Source of the DNA: Ensifer sp. Root278
GTDB lineage: Bacteria; Pseudomonadota; Alphaproteobacteria; Rhizobiales; Rhizobiaceae
Assembly: GCF_001429285.1 (NCBI RefSeq)
Contig: NZ_LMJJ01000016.1
Span: 1 to 57,407, forward strand
Direction of reading: 5' to 3'
DNA: 57,407 bases
The notes beneath the pieces are model-generated. The model did no database searches, had not been told where the DNA came from, and saw only the letters and a list, made by a program, of their open reading frames with translations. This document shows positions 34,336 through 42,645 of this stretch, in pieces (position 1 is the stretch's first letter; the number at the start of each line of letters is the position of its first letter). A program made the position numbers and the translations under genes.

Positions 34336-34371
34336 TGATAATCGGCATTCATCGCGAGTTGGGAGGTTCGA

Positions 34372-34890
34372 GTGAAGATATACGGGATGCAGCATGTGGG
34401 TTTCACCGTGCCTGACCTTGACGAGGCGGTCGGCTTTTTCGTGACAATCTTCGGTGCGGTAACATGTCTCGAAACCGGCAGAGTGGAGGCTGACGATGCG
34501 TTCATGCTTCGACGCCTGGGTGTTCCTGAGGGCAGACGGATAGAAAACATCAAGGTTCTGAGAATCGGGAACGGCACGAACCTCGAGATATTCCAGTATT
34601 CCGGAGAGACAGGCGATCCGGAGCCGCTGAAACGCAACAGCCAGCCCGGCGGATTTCACATGGCCTTCGAGGTCGATGATTGCGAGCGCACAGCAGAGCG
34701 GTTGCGCGCCGCCGGCGTTGAGGTGCTGGAAGGTCCCACCCTTGTCGAGAGCGGTGCGATGGCCGGACTCACGTGGCTTTATCTGAAGGCTCCCTGGGGA
34801 CAATTCCTGGAGATCGTCAGCATGCCCGGGCCACTCGGATACGAAAGCGCCGGCGGTCCACGGCAGTGGTCGCCCGTCAGCGGCAGCTGA
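34372..34890 (+). CDS. Glyoxalase/VOC-family protein
   Basis: This 172-residue protein has the two-module VOC fold with metal-ligand-like residues: His in MQHVGFTVPDLDEAVGFF (residue 7), a His/Glu pair region in GGFHMAFEVDD (about 99) and Glu in WGQFLEIVSMPG (about 144). VOC proteins include glyoxalases, epimerases and dioxygenases. GTG 34372 with GGGAGG upstream is the start. It is the first gene after operator site A and is followed after 91 bases by an MDR dehydrogenase. In the island an epimerase- or lyase-like step on the imported substrate is plausible. Confidence 0.8.
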   Translation: MKIYGMQHVGFTVPDLDEAVGFFVTIFGAVTCLETGRVEADDAFMLRRLGVPEGRRIENIKVLRIGNGTNLEIFQYSGETGDPEPLKRNSQPGGFHMAFEVDDCERTAERLRAAGVEVLEGPTLVESGAMAGLTWLYLKAPWGQFLEIVSMPGPLGYESAGGPRQWSPVSGS

Positions 34891-34981
34891 ATTCCCACTC
34901 GTAGATCGCGGCATCTGGTCCCGTGGTCATCTCAAAGCAAATACACGCAACCACTGGCCCAAGGGGCCGGAAAGGAGAGCC

Positions 34982-35968
34982 GTGCCTCAAGAAATCCTGA
35001 TAAGCTCAAAGCAGACCTTTGAGCTTGGCGACTACGAAGACGGTCCACTTGAGCCCGGACAGATCCGTGGACGAACGCTCTGCACCTTGATCAGTCAGGG
35101 CACGGAGCTTGGCTGGGCCAATGGCGACGTCTTCCCCATCCGGCCCGGTTATGCGGCCGTGTTTGAGGTGACCGGGGTCGCACAGGGTGTCGTCGGCGTC
35201 AGCGTCGGCGACCGGCGTTTCGCGATGGGGCAGCACCGCAGCACGCAGACCCATAATGTGCAGTATACCCTGGCGTTGCCGGATGGATTGTCTCCGGATC
35301 GCGCGGTGCTTGCCCGCTTGATGGGCGTATCGATGACGAGCCTGATGACAACGAAGGCCCGCCCCGGGGACCGTGTCGTGATTTCGGGGGCCGGTCCGGT
35401 TGGCTTCCTCGCTGCGCATCTCTTCAGGATCGGTGGATATCGGGTCACCGTGGTCGATCCGGATCCGGTAAGGCGCACCCAGATCATGCGAAGCGGAATC
35501 GCGGATTGCCGGGCGTCGGTCGGTGACGCATCGGAACTGGTCGGAAATGTCTCCCTCGTCGTTGATTGCTCAGGCCACGAGGGCGCGATCATCGACGCCT
35601 GCCGTGTCGTTCACAAACTCGGCGAGGTCGTCATGGTCGGTGTTCCCTGGAAGCGGGCAACGGAGATTTCGGCACATGAACTCATGCAGGCGGTCTTCTT
35701 CAACCTGGTGACGTTGCGTTCCGGCTGGGAATGGGAAGTTCCATTGCATGGTCGCGACTTCGTTTGGGAGGAACTCCTCGAAGGATACAACAATGCGCCG
35801 CACAGCATCTTCGGCGGCTTTTCGCGTGCGCTCGACTGGCTGTCCGAGGGATTGATCGACAGTGAAGGCTTGATACGCCATGTGAGGCCAGACGATCCCG
35901 CGTCGCTCTATTCGGAGATCTCGCGACGGGAAATCGAAGAGCCCTTTATCGTTATCGATTGGACGTAA
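34982..35968 (+). CDS. MDR-family (zinc-independent type) dehydrogenase
   Basis: This 328-residue medium-chain dehydrogenase has an N-terminal GroES-like half and a Rossmann domain with GAGPVGFLAAHLF (about 138-150). The usual structural zinc cysteines (GxxCxxC) and the catalytic GHE motif are missing, so it is not a classical zinc alcohol dehydrogenase; the overall look recalls BchC/threonine-dehydrogenase-like members. GTG 34982 follows GGAAAGGAGAGCC, a strong ribosome site. It is in tandem with the VOC gene under operator site A. Oxidation of a hydroxyl group on the substrate or an intermediate is the likely job. Confidence 0.75.
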   Translation: MPQEILISSKQTFELGDYEDGPLEPGQIRGRTLCTLISQGTELGWANGDVFPIRPGYAAVFEVTGVAQGVVGVSVGDRRFAMGQHRSTQTHNVQYTLALPDGLSPDRAVLARLMGVSMTSLMTTKARPGDRVVISGAGPVGFLAAHLFRIGGYRVTVVDPDPVRRTQIMRSGIADCRASVGDASELVGNVSLVVDCSGHEGAIIDACRVVHKLGEVVMVGVPWKRATEISAHELMQAVFFNLVTLRSGWEWEVPLHGRDFVWEELLEGYNNAPHSIFGGFSRALDWLSEGLIDSEGLIRHVRPDDPASLYSEISRREIEEPFIVIDWT

Positions 35969-36031
35969 GTCGTTCGCGAGGGGCTGACGCATCGCCCTAC
36001 AGTCGTCGATACTGATGCCTAGCGCGATGCG

Positions 36032-36691
36032 CTAGGCACACACCAGACGCATGATGGTATCGACGTTGAACTGCAGTCGCTCGTCGATCGCTTCCTTGGC
36101 CATGAGGTCGCGTTCGAAAATGATCGATCCGGTGAAGCGGTTGGTCAGGTAGTAGTAGCCGATTGCCGCTATGGTTATGTTCAACTGTACCGGGTCGATG
36201 CCGGGTCGAAACACACCTTTAGAGGCGCCCCGCTCGAGAATGTCGCCGACCATATTGACGAACTTGCGACTGGCGACCTTGATGACCTCGGATTTCTTCA
36301 GGTGCTTGGCGCGGTGAAGGTTCTCGCTGTTGACCAGCGTAATGAACTCCGGGTTCTTCAAGTAGTATTCCCAGGTGAACTGGACGAGCTTGGCAAGCGC
36401 TGCCTTCGGCTCCAGGTCGTCGAGCTTGAGTTTTTGTTCTGCCGTGCGGATGTCGATATAGGCATCTTCAAGAACGGTCTGGAACAGGCGCTCCTTGCTC
36501 TCGAAATAGTGGTAAATCATCCGCTTGTTGGCATTGGCCTTCTCGGCGATCACGTCGACCCGTGCGCCACCTAAGCCATTCTTCGAAAACTCTTTTTTTG
36601 CCGCTTCCAGAATGCGAGCCTTCGTTGCCTCGGCGTCTCTGGTGCGTGGCTTTCGGGCTGGTTTCTCCGTGTCTTCGTTCGTGATGCTCAA
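36032..36691 (-). CDS. TetR-family transcriptional regulator, presumed master regulator of the island
   Basis: This 219-residue protein has the TetR helix-turn-helix at about residues 25-70 (RILEAAKKEFSKNGLGGARV, DVIAEKANANKRMIYHYFES) and a ligand-binding helical C-domain. TTG 36691 is chosen because GGAGGAAGGGCT precedes it; the frame is open to 36760. It is divergent from the ABC importer operon, and operator site B lies between them. Sites of the same sequence occur at three other promoters (34315, 46697, 51571), so it very likely represses all four and itself, with a pathway intermediate as inducer. This link is inferred from position and shared sites. Confidence 0.8.
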   Translation of the reverse strand: MSITNEDTEKPARKPRTRDAEATKARILEAAKKEFSKNGLGGARVDVIAEKANANKRMIYHYFESKERLFQTVLEDAYIDIRTAEQKLKLDDLEPKAALAKLVQFTWEYYLKNPEFITLVNSENLHRAKHLKKSEVIKVASRKFVNMVGDILERGASKGVFRPGIDPVQLNITIAAIGYYYLTNRFTGSIIFERDLMAKEAIDERLQFNVDTIMRLVCA

Positions 36692-36804
36692 AGCCCTTCC
36701 TCCATCGCCCTCGCGCCTGCTGCGCTTGAAGTCATACACGCCGGAAAGCTGATCCGTCAAAGCGGTTCGTCGGATCGGTCGGCGCGTGCACCTATTAAAA
36801 GCAC

Positions 36805-36843
36805 TTGACTCGGGGTTTTGTAAAGAAGTAACTAGTTAGTGCG
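36805..36843. promoter_or_regulatory. Operator site B between tetR and the ABC importer operon
   Basis: GTAACTAGTTAGTGCG (36828-36843) has an intact left arm GTAACTA and a partial right arm TAGT. TTGACT lies at 36805-36810 and the site covers the position expected for the -10 with a 17-base spacer. It is the weakest of the four sites, which would fit autoregulation. Confidence 0.6.
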
Positions 36844-36964
36844 TTAAGTGGGATTGACGAGGCCGGAGGAGGCCAGGGCGACAAGCGTTCGCCGCCACCT
36901 GCGAGCCTGCATTTTCAACCCGTGTGGGACGGGGAACGCTCACCGAGGATATGGGAGGATTGGC

Positions 36965-38074
36965 ATGTCGACCTTTATTAAGGATTTTATCGAACGCGAG
37001 ACGGTAAGCCGTCGCAACTTCTTGTTTGCCGCCGCCGCCGGCGTCGGCGCCATGGCAGTGCCGATGGCGTTCGGCCGTGGCACGGCACAGGCTGCGCTCA
37101 CGGATCCGGCGATTGCGTGGAGCTATCGCGACAGGGCGTCTGCCTATTGGAATTCGGTCGTCTCGGGCGGTGAGGCCTTCGTAGAATCCCTCGGCAAGCC
37201 GAAAAGCGCGCTCGTCAGTCTGATCAACGAGGGGTCGACCGAGAAATCGCTCTCAGACATCAAGGCGTTTCTCGCCAAGAACAACGGCAATTGCGCGATC
37301 GCCTGCGATGCCAACGACAGCCCCAATGCAAGACCCGTCGTCGAGGCGGCTCAGGCCGCCGGCGCCTATATTTCGACGATCTGGAACAAGACCGACGACC
37401 TGCATCCCTGGGATTTCGGCGACAACTACGTCTCCCACATGACCTGGTCGGACGAAAAGCCGGCCGAGCAGACGGCGCGCATTCTATTTGAAGCCATGGG
37501 CGGCGAAGGCGGCGTGGTTCATCTCGGCGGCATCGCCGCCAACAACCCTGCGGTCGAACGCCTGAACGGCCTCAAGAATGCGCTCAAGGATTTCCCGAAC
37601 ATTGAATTGCTCGATGCGCAGCCGGCCGACTGGGATACACAGAAGGGTGCAGCCCTCATGGCATCGTTCCTGACCCGCTACGGCGACAAGATCAAGGGCG
37701 TCCACTGCGCCAACGACAACATCGCCTATGGCGTCATCGAGGCGTTGCGCGCCGAAGGCATCGAGGACATGCCGATCGTTTCCTACGACGGCAATCCGGA
37801 AGCAGTGCAGATGGTGCTGGACGGAAAACTGTTGGCGACCGTTTTCACCAACCCACACTGGGGTGGCGGCATCAGTGCAGCACTCGCCTATCATGCGGCA
37901 ATTGGCAGCTTCAAGCCGTCCGAGGAGCCCAAGGAACACCGCGAGTTCTACGGTCCGACGATCCTGGTCACCGCCAAGGACGCTGCCGAGTTCAAGGCCA
38001 AATACCTCGACTCAGTCCCGACCTACGACTGGAAGGATTTCTGGGGCCCGTCGAACGGGCAGATCCAGTACTGA
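36965..38074 (+). CDS. Sugar-type ABC transporter substrate-binding protein (RbsB-like, Tat-exported)
   Basis: This 369-residue protein starts with a twin-arginine signal (ETVSRRNFLFAAAAGVGAMA, cut near AQA, about residue 44) and has the periplasmic-binding-protein-like I fold with DNDN-like ligand loops: CDANDSPNARPVVEAAQAAG (about 116), CANDNIAYGVIEAL (about 251) and VSYDGNPEAVQMVLDGKLLA (about 272). Members of this family bind pentoses, hexoses, polyols or autoinducer-2. ATG 36965 has GGGAGGATTGGC upstream; the open frame from 36848 is rejected. It leads the operon of two permeases, ATPase and oxidoreductases. A hairpin right after it (38090) probably favours its expression. Confidence 0.9.
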   Translation: MSTFIKDFIERETVSRRNFLFAAAAGVGAMAVPMAFGRGTAQAALTDPAIAWSYRDRASAYWNSVVSGGEAFVESLGKPKSALVSLINEGSTEKSLSDIKAFLAKNNGNCAIACDANDSPNARPVVEAAQAAGAYISTIWNKTDDLHPWDFGDNYVSHMTWSDEKPAEQTARILFEAMGGEGGVVHLGGIAANNPAVERLNGLKNALKDFPNIELLDAQPADWDTQKGAALMASFLTRYGDKIKGVHCANDNIAYGVIEALRAEGIEDMPIVSYDGNPEAVQMVLDGKLLATVFTNPHWGGGISAALAYHAAIGSFKPSEEPKEHREFYGPTILVTAKDAAEFKAKYLDSVPTYDWKDFWGPSNGQIQY

Positions 38075-38089
38075 CCTTCGACCGGTAAG

Positions 38090-38111
38090 GCGGCAGCCTG
38101 GAGGCTGCCGC
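38090..38111 (+). terminator. Intercistronic hairpin after the binding-protein gene
   Basis: GCGGCAGCC (38090-38098) and GGCTGCCGC (38103-38111) form a perfect 9-bp stem with loop TGGA, followed by TTCCTCCCCTTG. It sits 16 bases after the stop and 31 before the permease start. As with ugpB-ugpA, it likely causes partial termination or stabilises the upstream message. Confidence 0.65.
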
Positions 38112-38141
38112 TTCCTCCCCTTGTGACCTTCAAAAAGAGGG

Positions 38142-39116
38142 GTGTCTGACGTGACACGTCGCCTATCGCGCGAAACCTTGATTAAATGGGCGCCGCTCCT
38201 GGTGCTGATTGCGCTCGTGATCTTTTTTACCGCGCTCAACCCTACATTCTTTTCCCAGCGGAATTTCGCCCGCATCGCGATTGCGGCGGCCCCGGCGCTC
38301 ATGGTCGCCGTCGGCGTTACCTTCATCATCGTCATGGGATCGATCGACCTTTCCATGGAAGGAACGGTCTCCCTGACGGCCGTGGCCTTTGCATTCATCT
38401 TTGCCTACCTCGGCGGCTCGCTCGCCCCTTCCGGTTGGGTCGCCATTCCGCTGGTACTCCTTCTCGGCGGCCTCATTGGACTGCTCAACGGACTGGTCCA
38501 TGTGAAGCTCAAGATACCGTCTTTCATGGCAAGCCTTGCCATGGGCTTCGTCGGCACGGGCGCTGCGATCCTTTTGACTGGTGGCGACATCGTGAAGGTA
38601 AGCGATGCAACGTTCCGCGGGCTCTTGACCGTGCGCTGGCTCGGCTTCCCGCTGATGGTCTATATCGCCGCCTTCTTCCTCCTCGTCGCCTGGTTCATTC
38701 AGACCCATACGACGTTGGGCCGTAACTTCTATGCCGTCGGCGGCGGCGAGGATCTCGCTCACGCATCCGGTCTCAATGTCACCCGTGTCCGGGTCACGGG
38801 CTTCGCGCTTGCCGGCATCTTTTATGCGATTGCCGCGATCCTCGTGGTGGCCCGTATCGGTCAGGCGGAATCGGTGACCGGCGCGAATTTCATGTTCGTC
38901 TCGATCACGTCGGTCGTCGTCGGTGGTGTGGCCCTCTGGGGCGGCATCGGCGGTGTCTGGAATGCACTCGTCGGGGTGCTCATCGTTAACGTCATCGACA
39001 ACGGGATGGTCGTCATTGGGCTGCCCGACTTCATTCAGGACGGCATGCTCGGCCTGCTCGTCATTCTTGCCGTCGTGCTTTCGACCGATCGCAAGATGCT
39101 TTCCTTCGTCAAGTGA
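38142..39116 (+). CDS. Sugar-type ABC transporter permease (RbsC-like), first copy
   Basis: This 324-residue permease of the BPD_transp_2 family has eight to ten hydrophobic helices. Family motifs include VTFIIVMGSIDLSMEGTVSL (about 59-78) and the cytoplasmic coupling loop GRNFYAVGGGEDLAHASGLN (about 195). GTG 38142 is used; a GTG three codons on is possible. The operon has a second, different permease at 40638, so the channel is probably a heterodimer, unlike the homodimeric RbsC of the ribose system. It should sit in the inner membrane and take substrate from the protein encoded at 36965. Confidence 0.88.
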   Translation: MSDVTRRLSRETLIKWAPLLVLIALVIFFTALNPTFFSQRNFARIAIAAAPALMVAVGVTFIIVMGSIDLSMEGTVSLTAVAFAFIFAYLGGSLAPSGWVAIPLVLLLGGLIGLLNGLVHVKLKIPSFMASLAMGFVGTGAAILLTGGDIVKVSDATFRGLLTVRWLGFPLMVYIAAFFLLVAWFIQTHTTLGRNFYAVGGGEDLAHASGLNVTRVRVTGFALAGIFYAIAAILVVARIGQAESVTGANFMFVSITSVVVGGVALWGGIGGVWNALVGVLIVNVIDNGMVVIGLPDFIQDGMLGLLVILAVVLSTDRKMLSFVK

Positions 39117-39124
39117 GGCACGCC

Positions 39125-40630
39125 ATGTACGAGCTCAAGGCCGTCGACAAGAAATTCCCGGGCGTACATGCGTTGAAGGCGATCGATTTCCACATCAAGC
39201 GCGGCGAAATCGTCGGGCTTGTGGGGGAAAACGGCGCCGGCAAATCCACCTTGATGAAGGTCATCTACGGTGCCTACCAGCCGGATGGCGGGCGTGTGCT
39301 GATCAATGGAACGCCCGTTCGCTTCGCCAATCCGCGCCAGGCGATGGAGAAGGGGATCGGGATGGTGTTCCAGGAACAGTCCCTGATCCCGAACCTGACT
39401 GTCATGGAAAACATCTTTCTCGGCTACGAGCGGCAGTTCACCCGCTTCGGTGTCGTCGACTGGAAGGCCATGGCGAAAGCGGCGAAGGCGCAGCTTGCCA
39501 AGGTGAAACTCGATATCGACCCGGCAATGGTGACGTCGAAGCTTTCTTTTGCGCAACGCCAACTCGTCGAACTTGCCAAGGTGCTGACGCTGGAGGAGCG
39601 GGTGGAAGGTGACCTCGTCATCCTGCTCGACGAGCCGACTTCGGTCCTGTCGAAGGAAGAGGTGGAGCTGCTTTTCAAGCTCGTGCGGGAACTGGTGGCG
39701 CGAGCTTCCTTCATCTTCGTTTCGCACCGCATGGACGAGGTGATGGAGCTATCCGACCGGATCTACGTGATGAAAGACGGCGAGGTCGTGGATGTCGTTG
39801 ATCGTGGCGCCGCCCCAGCCGAGGCCATCCAGCACAAGATGGTCGGCCGCAATGTCGACAAGCAATATTACCGTGAGCATCTGCAAAAGCCGTTCGACGC
39901 TTCGAAGGTGCTCGCCGAGTTGGACGGTGTCGGCCTTCCCGGCCGCATCCAGGATATCTCGCTCAAGCTGCACGCCGGCGAAGTGCTCTGCCTGGTCGGA
40001 ACGGAAGGTTCCGGTCGCGAGGCAATCCTCAGGACGATCTACGGCATGCTGACGCCGACCACGGGTCGTCTCAGCATCAAGGGCGAGGACGCGACCGATC
40101 TTTCTCCGCGACAGTCGGTCGCCCGCGGCGTCGGCTATGTTCCCCGCGAGCGCAAGATCGAGGGCATCGTCGCCGGGATGAACGTCTACGAAAACATGAC
40201 CCTTTCGCAGATGAAGAGCCGCTCGAAGGGTGGCGTGCTGCGCGTCGGGGAGGAGCGGGCGCTTGCCCGCGAATGGATCAAGAAACTGTCGATCAAGGCG
40301 CATTCCGAATTAGCGGATTGCGGCAATCTTTCAGGTGGCAACCAGCAGAAGGTGGTTCTGGCCAAGTGGCGATCGGCCGGCTCCGACATCATGCTTCTCG
40401 ACCATCCGACGCGCGGCCTGGACATTGGCGCCAAGGAGGATGTCTACGACATGATCCGCGCCATGAATGCGGCCGGCGTCGGTATCGTGCTGGTCGCCGA
40501 TACGCTGGAAGAGGCGATTGGCCTCTCGCACACCATCATCGTCGTCAAGGACGGGCGCATTCAGAAGCAGTTTGCCTGCGAGCCGGGTTCCAAGCCCACG
40601 CCCTATGACCTTCTGCATTACATGATCTGA
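39125..40630 (+). CDS. Sugar-type ABC transporter ATP-binding protein, two ABC domains (RbsA/XylG-like)
   Basis: This 501-residue protein has two fused ABC cassettes. The first is canonical: Walker A GENGAGKST (34-42), signature LSFAQRQLVELAK, Walker B VILLDEPTSVLSKEE, H-loop FVSHRMDEV. The second is degenerate, with GTEGSGREAIL for Walker A, signature LSGGNQQK and LLDHPTRGLDIGAKED for Walker B, where the catalytic Glu is replaced by His. One active and one inactive site is common in this class, but loss of the Glu in site two is worth noting. ATG 39125 has GAGG upstream. It lies between two permease genes with tight spacing. Confidence 0.9.
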   Translation: MYELKAVDKKFPGVHALKAIDFHIKRGEIVGLVGENGAGKSTLMKVIYGAYQPDGGRVLINGTPVRFANPRQAMEKGIGMVFQEQSLIPNLTVMENIFLGYERQFTRFGVVDWKAMAKAAKAQLAKVKLDIDPAMVTSKLSFAQRQLVELAKVLTLEERVEGDLVILLDEPTSVLSKEEVELLFKLVRELVARASFIFVSHRMDEVMELSDRIYVMKDGEVVDVVDRGAAPAEAIQHKMVGRNVDKQYYREHLQKPFDASKVLAELDGVGLPGRIQDISLKLHAGEVLCLVGTEGSGREAILRTIYGMLTPTTGRLSIKGEDATDLSPRQSVARGVGYVPRERKIEGIVAGMNVYENMTLSQMKSRSKGGVLRVGEERALAREWIKKLSIKAHSELADCGNLSGGNQQKVVLAKWRSAGSDIMLLDHPTRGLDIGAKEDVYDMIRAMNAAGVGIVLVADTLEEAIGLSHTIIVVKDGRIQKQFACEPGSKPTPYDLLHYMI

Positions 40631-40637
40631 GGGACCA

Positions 40638-41579
40638 ATGGATATTCAGCGCCTCAAACCGCACCTTCCCTGGATAACGCTCCTGGTGCTCGTCGCAATC
40701 GTCGGCATCACGGATCCCGGTTTCCTTCGACCAACAAACCTGCTTGGGATCGCCGGCGATATCGTGCCGCTTTTCATCATGGCGCTCGGGCTCACCTTCG
40801 CCATCTATATTGGTGGCATCGATCTGTCGGCCCAGTCGATGGCGAACATGGTGACCGTAATCGCCTCCATCTACCTCGCCTCGCTCGGTGCCTGGGTTGC
40901 CGTGCTTTGTATTGCTGCAGGATTTCTGCTTGGCATGCTGTCCGGATTCGTGACGACACGGCTTTACGTGCCGTCGTTCATCTCCACGCTTGCCGTGGGA
41001 GGCGTTGCCTTCTCGGTCGCGCAATGGCTTTCCGGTCAGCGCGCACTCAACATGGATGCCGTCCAGCGCAACGAAACCTTCGGCTGGATGATCGGTCATA
41101 CCTGGGGCGTTCCCAATGAGCTCCTGATTGCCGCTGGGCTTGTGGCTCTCTGCCTCTTCATCGAGCGGCGCACGACGCTCGGCCGCGTTCTGAAGGCGGT
41201 CGGTGCTGGCGAACTTGCCGCCGCCGCGTCCGGTCTCGACGTCGCGCGCTACAAGATTCTCGCCTTCGCCATCTCCGGTGCGCTTGCTTCGATCGCCGGC
41301 CTACTCTTCGCCGTAAAGCTCTCCGGCGGCGCGCCAACGATCGCCAATGGGTTCCTGCTGCCGGCAATCGTTGCCGTGCTGGTCGGCGGTACGCCTTTGA
41401 CGGGCGGTGTCGGCGGCGTGATGAACACCGTCGTCGGCACCCTCATCGTTGCGGTCATTCGTGCTTCGATGCTCTATTTCGAGATCGACGCGACCCGCCA
41501 GCAGATCGTCTTCGGCATCGTATTGATCGTCGCTATTGCACTGACGATCGACCGCGCCAAACTGCGCACCGTGAAGTAG
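40638..41579 (+). CDS. Sugar-type ABC transporter permease (RbsC-like), second copy
   Basis: This 313-residue permease resembles the one at 38142 in fold but is clearly a different sequence: LTFAIYIGGIDLSAQSMANM (about 52-71) replaces the family motif and GRVLKAVGAGELAAAASGLD (about 182) is the coupling loop. ATG 40638 follows the ATPase stop by seven bases. Together with the first permease it should form an asymmetric pore. Two non-identical permeases with one double ATPase also occur in other rhizobial polyol and sugar importers. Confidence 0.88.
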   Translation: MDIQRLKPHLPWITLLVLVAIVGITDPGFLRPTNLLGIAGDIVPLFIMALGLTFAIYIGGIDLSAQSMANMVTVIASIYLASLGAWVAVLCIAAGFLLGMLSGFVTTRLYVPSFISTLAVGGVAFSVAQWLSGQRALNMDAVQRNETFGWMIGHTWGVPNELLIAAGLVALCLFIERRTTLGRVLKAVGAGELAAAASGLDVARYKILAFAISGALASIAGLLFAVKLSGGAPTIANGFLLPAIVAVLVGGTPLTGGVGGVMNTVVGTLIVAVIRASMLYFEIDATRQQIVFGIVLIVAIALTIDRAKLRTVK

Positions 41580-41588
41580 GGGGCAGTC

Positions 41589-42623
41589 ATGACGACCATG
41601 CGCGCCGCCGTTCTGACCGCCCCGAGACGTTTCGAGGTCCGAGAGGTCGCCATGCCGATCATCGGGCCGGACGATGTGCTCGTCCGGGTGGCACGCACCG
41701 GCATATGCGGCACCGATATTCACATCTTCAACGGCCACTACGCTGCCGATCGGCTTCCGCTGGTTCCCGGCCACGAGTTCTGCGGCACGATTGCCGAGCG
41801 TGGTGCTAACGTTCGCCATCTTACGGTCGGAACGCGGGTGGTGGTCGATATCAACATCGGTTGCGGCAGCTGCTTTTGGTGCCGTCGCAACGAGGTTCTC
41901 AACTGCGCCGAGGTCACGCAGGTGGGTATCGGCCGGGATGGCGCCTTTGCCGAATATGTCGCCGTACCTGCAAGACTGGCGATCCCGGTTGAGGCTGACA
42001 TCGCCGATGCTGTGCTTGCGCTCACGGAGCCGGTCGCCTGTGTCGTTCGCGCGGCGCGCAAGGCGCAAGCAACATTCGGCCAGTCGGTGCTCATCTTCGG
42101 TGCAGGACCGATTGGAAACCTGCACGTGCAGATGATGCGGCTCGTTGGCGCAGCGCCCATCATTGTTGCTGATCTTTCGCCAGAACGTTGCCGGATGGCG
42201 GCCGAGGCTGGGGCCGATGCGGCCGTCTCGGATCCCGCCGAACTGAAGGCAGTGGTTCACAAGATGACCGGCGGACGCGGGGCGGATCTGGTAATCGAAA
42301 GTGTGGGCAGTCGAAAGCTCTACGAACAGGCGTTCGATCTCATGCGCCGCGGCGGCCATGTCGCCTTTTTCGGCATCACGCCACCCGGAGAGACCGTTGC
42401 CCTCGACAGTCTGCGGACCGTGTTGGAAGAAGGCAGCCTCAAAGGCTCTGTTGCCGGCATGGGTGAGGACATGCACGACGCGCTCACGCTTCTGTCGCAT
42501 GGCCGGTTCCGAACGCAGGATTTCACAAAGGCAAGTTATCCGCTGGAGGCCATCCAGGAGGCCTTCGAAACGATCGCCGAGCGGCCGCAACACCTGAAGA
42601 CCCAGATCGCCATCGCGGCGTAA
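41589..42623 (+). CDS. Zinc-dependent alcohol dehydrogenase (MDR family)
   Basis: This 344-residue dehydrogenase has a full set of zinc sites: catalytic residues in GICGTDIHIFNGHY (Cys about 40) and PGHEFCG (His about 61, Glu 62), and the structural-zinc cysteines in GCGSCFWCRRNEVLNC (about 92-107). The NAD-binding Rossmann motif is GAGPIGNLHVQMM (about 173). It resembles sorbitol, threonine or galactitol dehydrogenases, which oxidise a secondary alcohol. It starts ten bases after the second permease in the importer operon, so it probably acts on the imported polyol or sugar. Confidence 0.85.
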   Translation: MTTMRAAVLTAPRRFEVREVAMPIIGPDDVLVRVARTGICGTDIHIFNGHYAADRLPLVPGHEFCGTIAERGANVRHLTVGTRVVVDINIGCGSCFWCRRNEVLNCAEVTQVGIGRDGAFAEYVAVPARLAIPVEADIADAVLALTEPVACVVRAARKAQATFGQSVLIFGAGPIGNLHVQMMRLVGAAPIIVADLSPERCRMAAEAGADAAVSDPAELKAVVHKMTGGRGADLVIESVGSRKLYEQAFDLMRRGGHVAFFGITPPGETVALDSLRTVLEEGSLKGSVAGMGEDMHDALTLLSHGRFRTQDFTKASYPLEAIQEAFETIAERPQHLKTQIAIAA

Positions 42624-42645
42624 ACTATCGAAGTGGAGGTACCAG

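Noticed and set aside
36848-36964. Longer start for the sugar-binding protein
   Set aside because: It would begin next to operator site B and place the Tat signal 39 residues inside; ATG 36965 has a strong ribosome site and a normal signal peptide.
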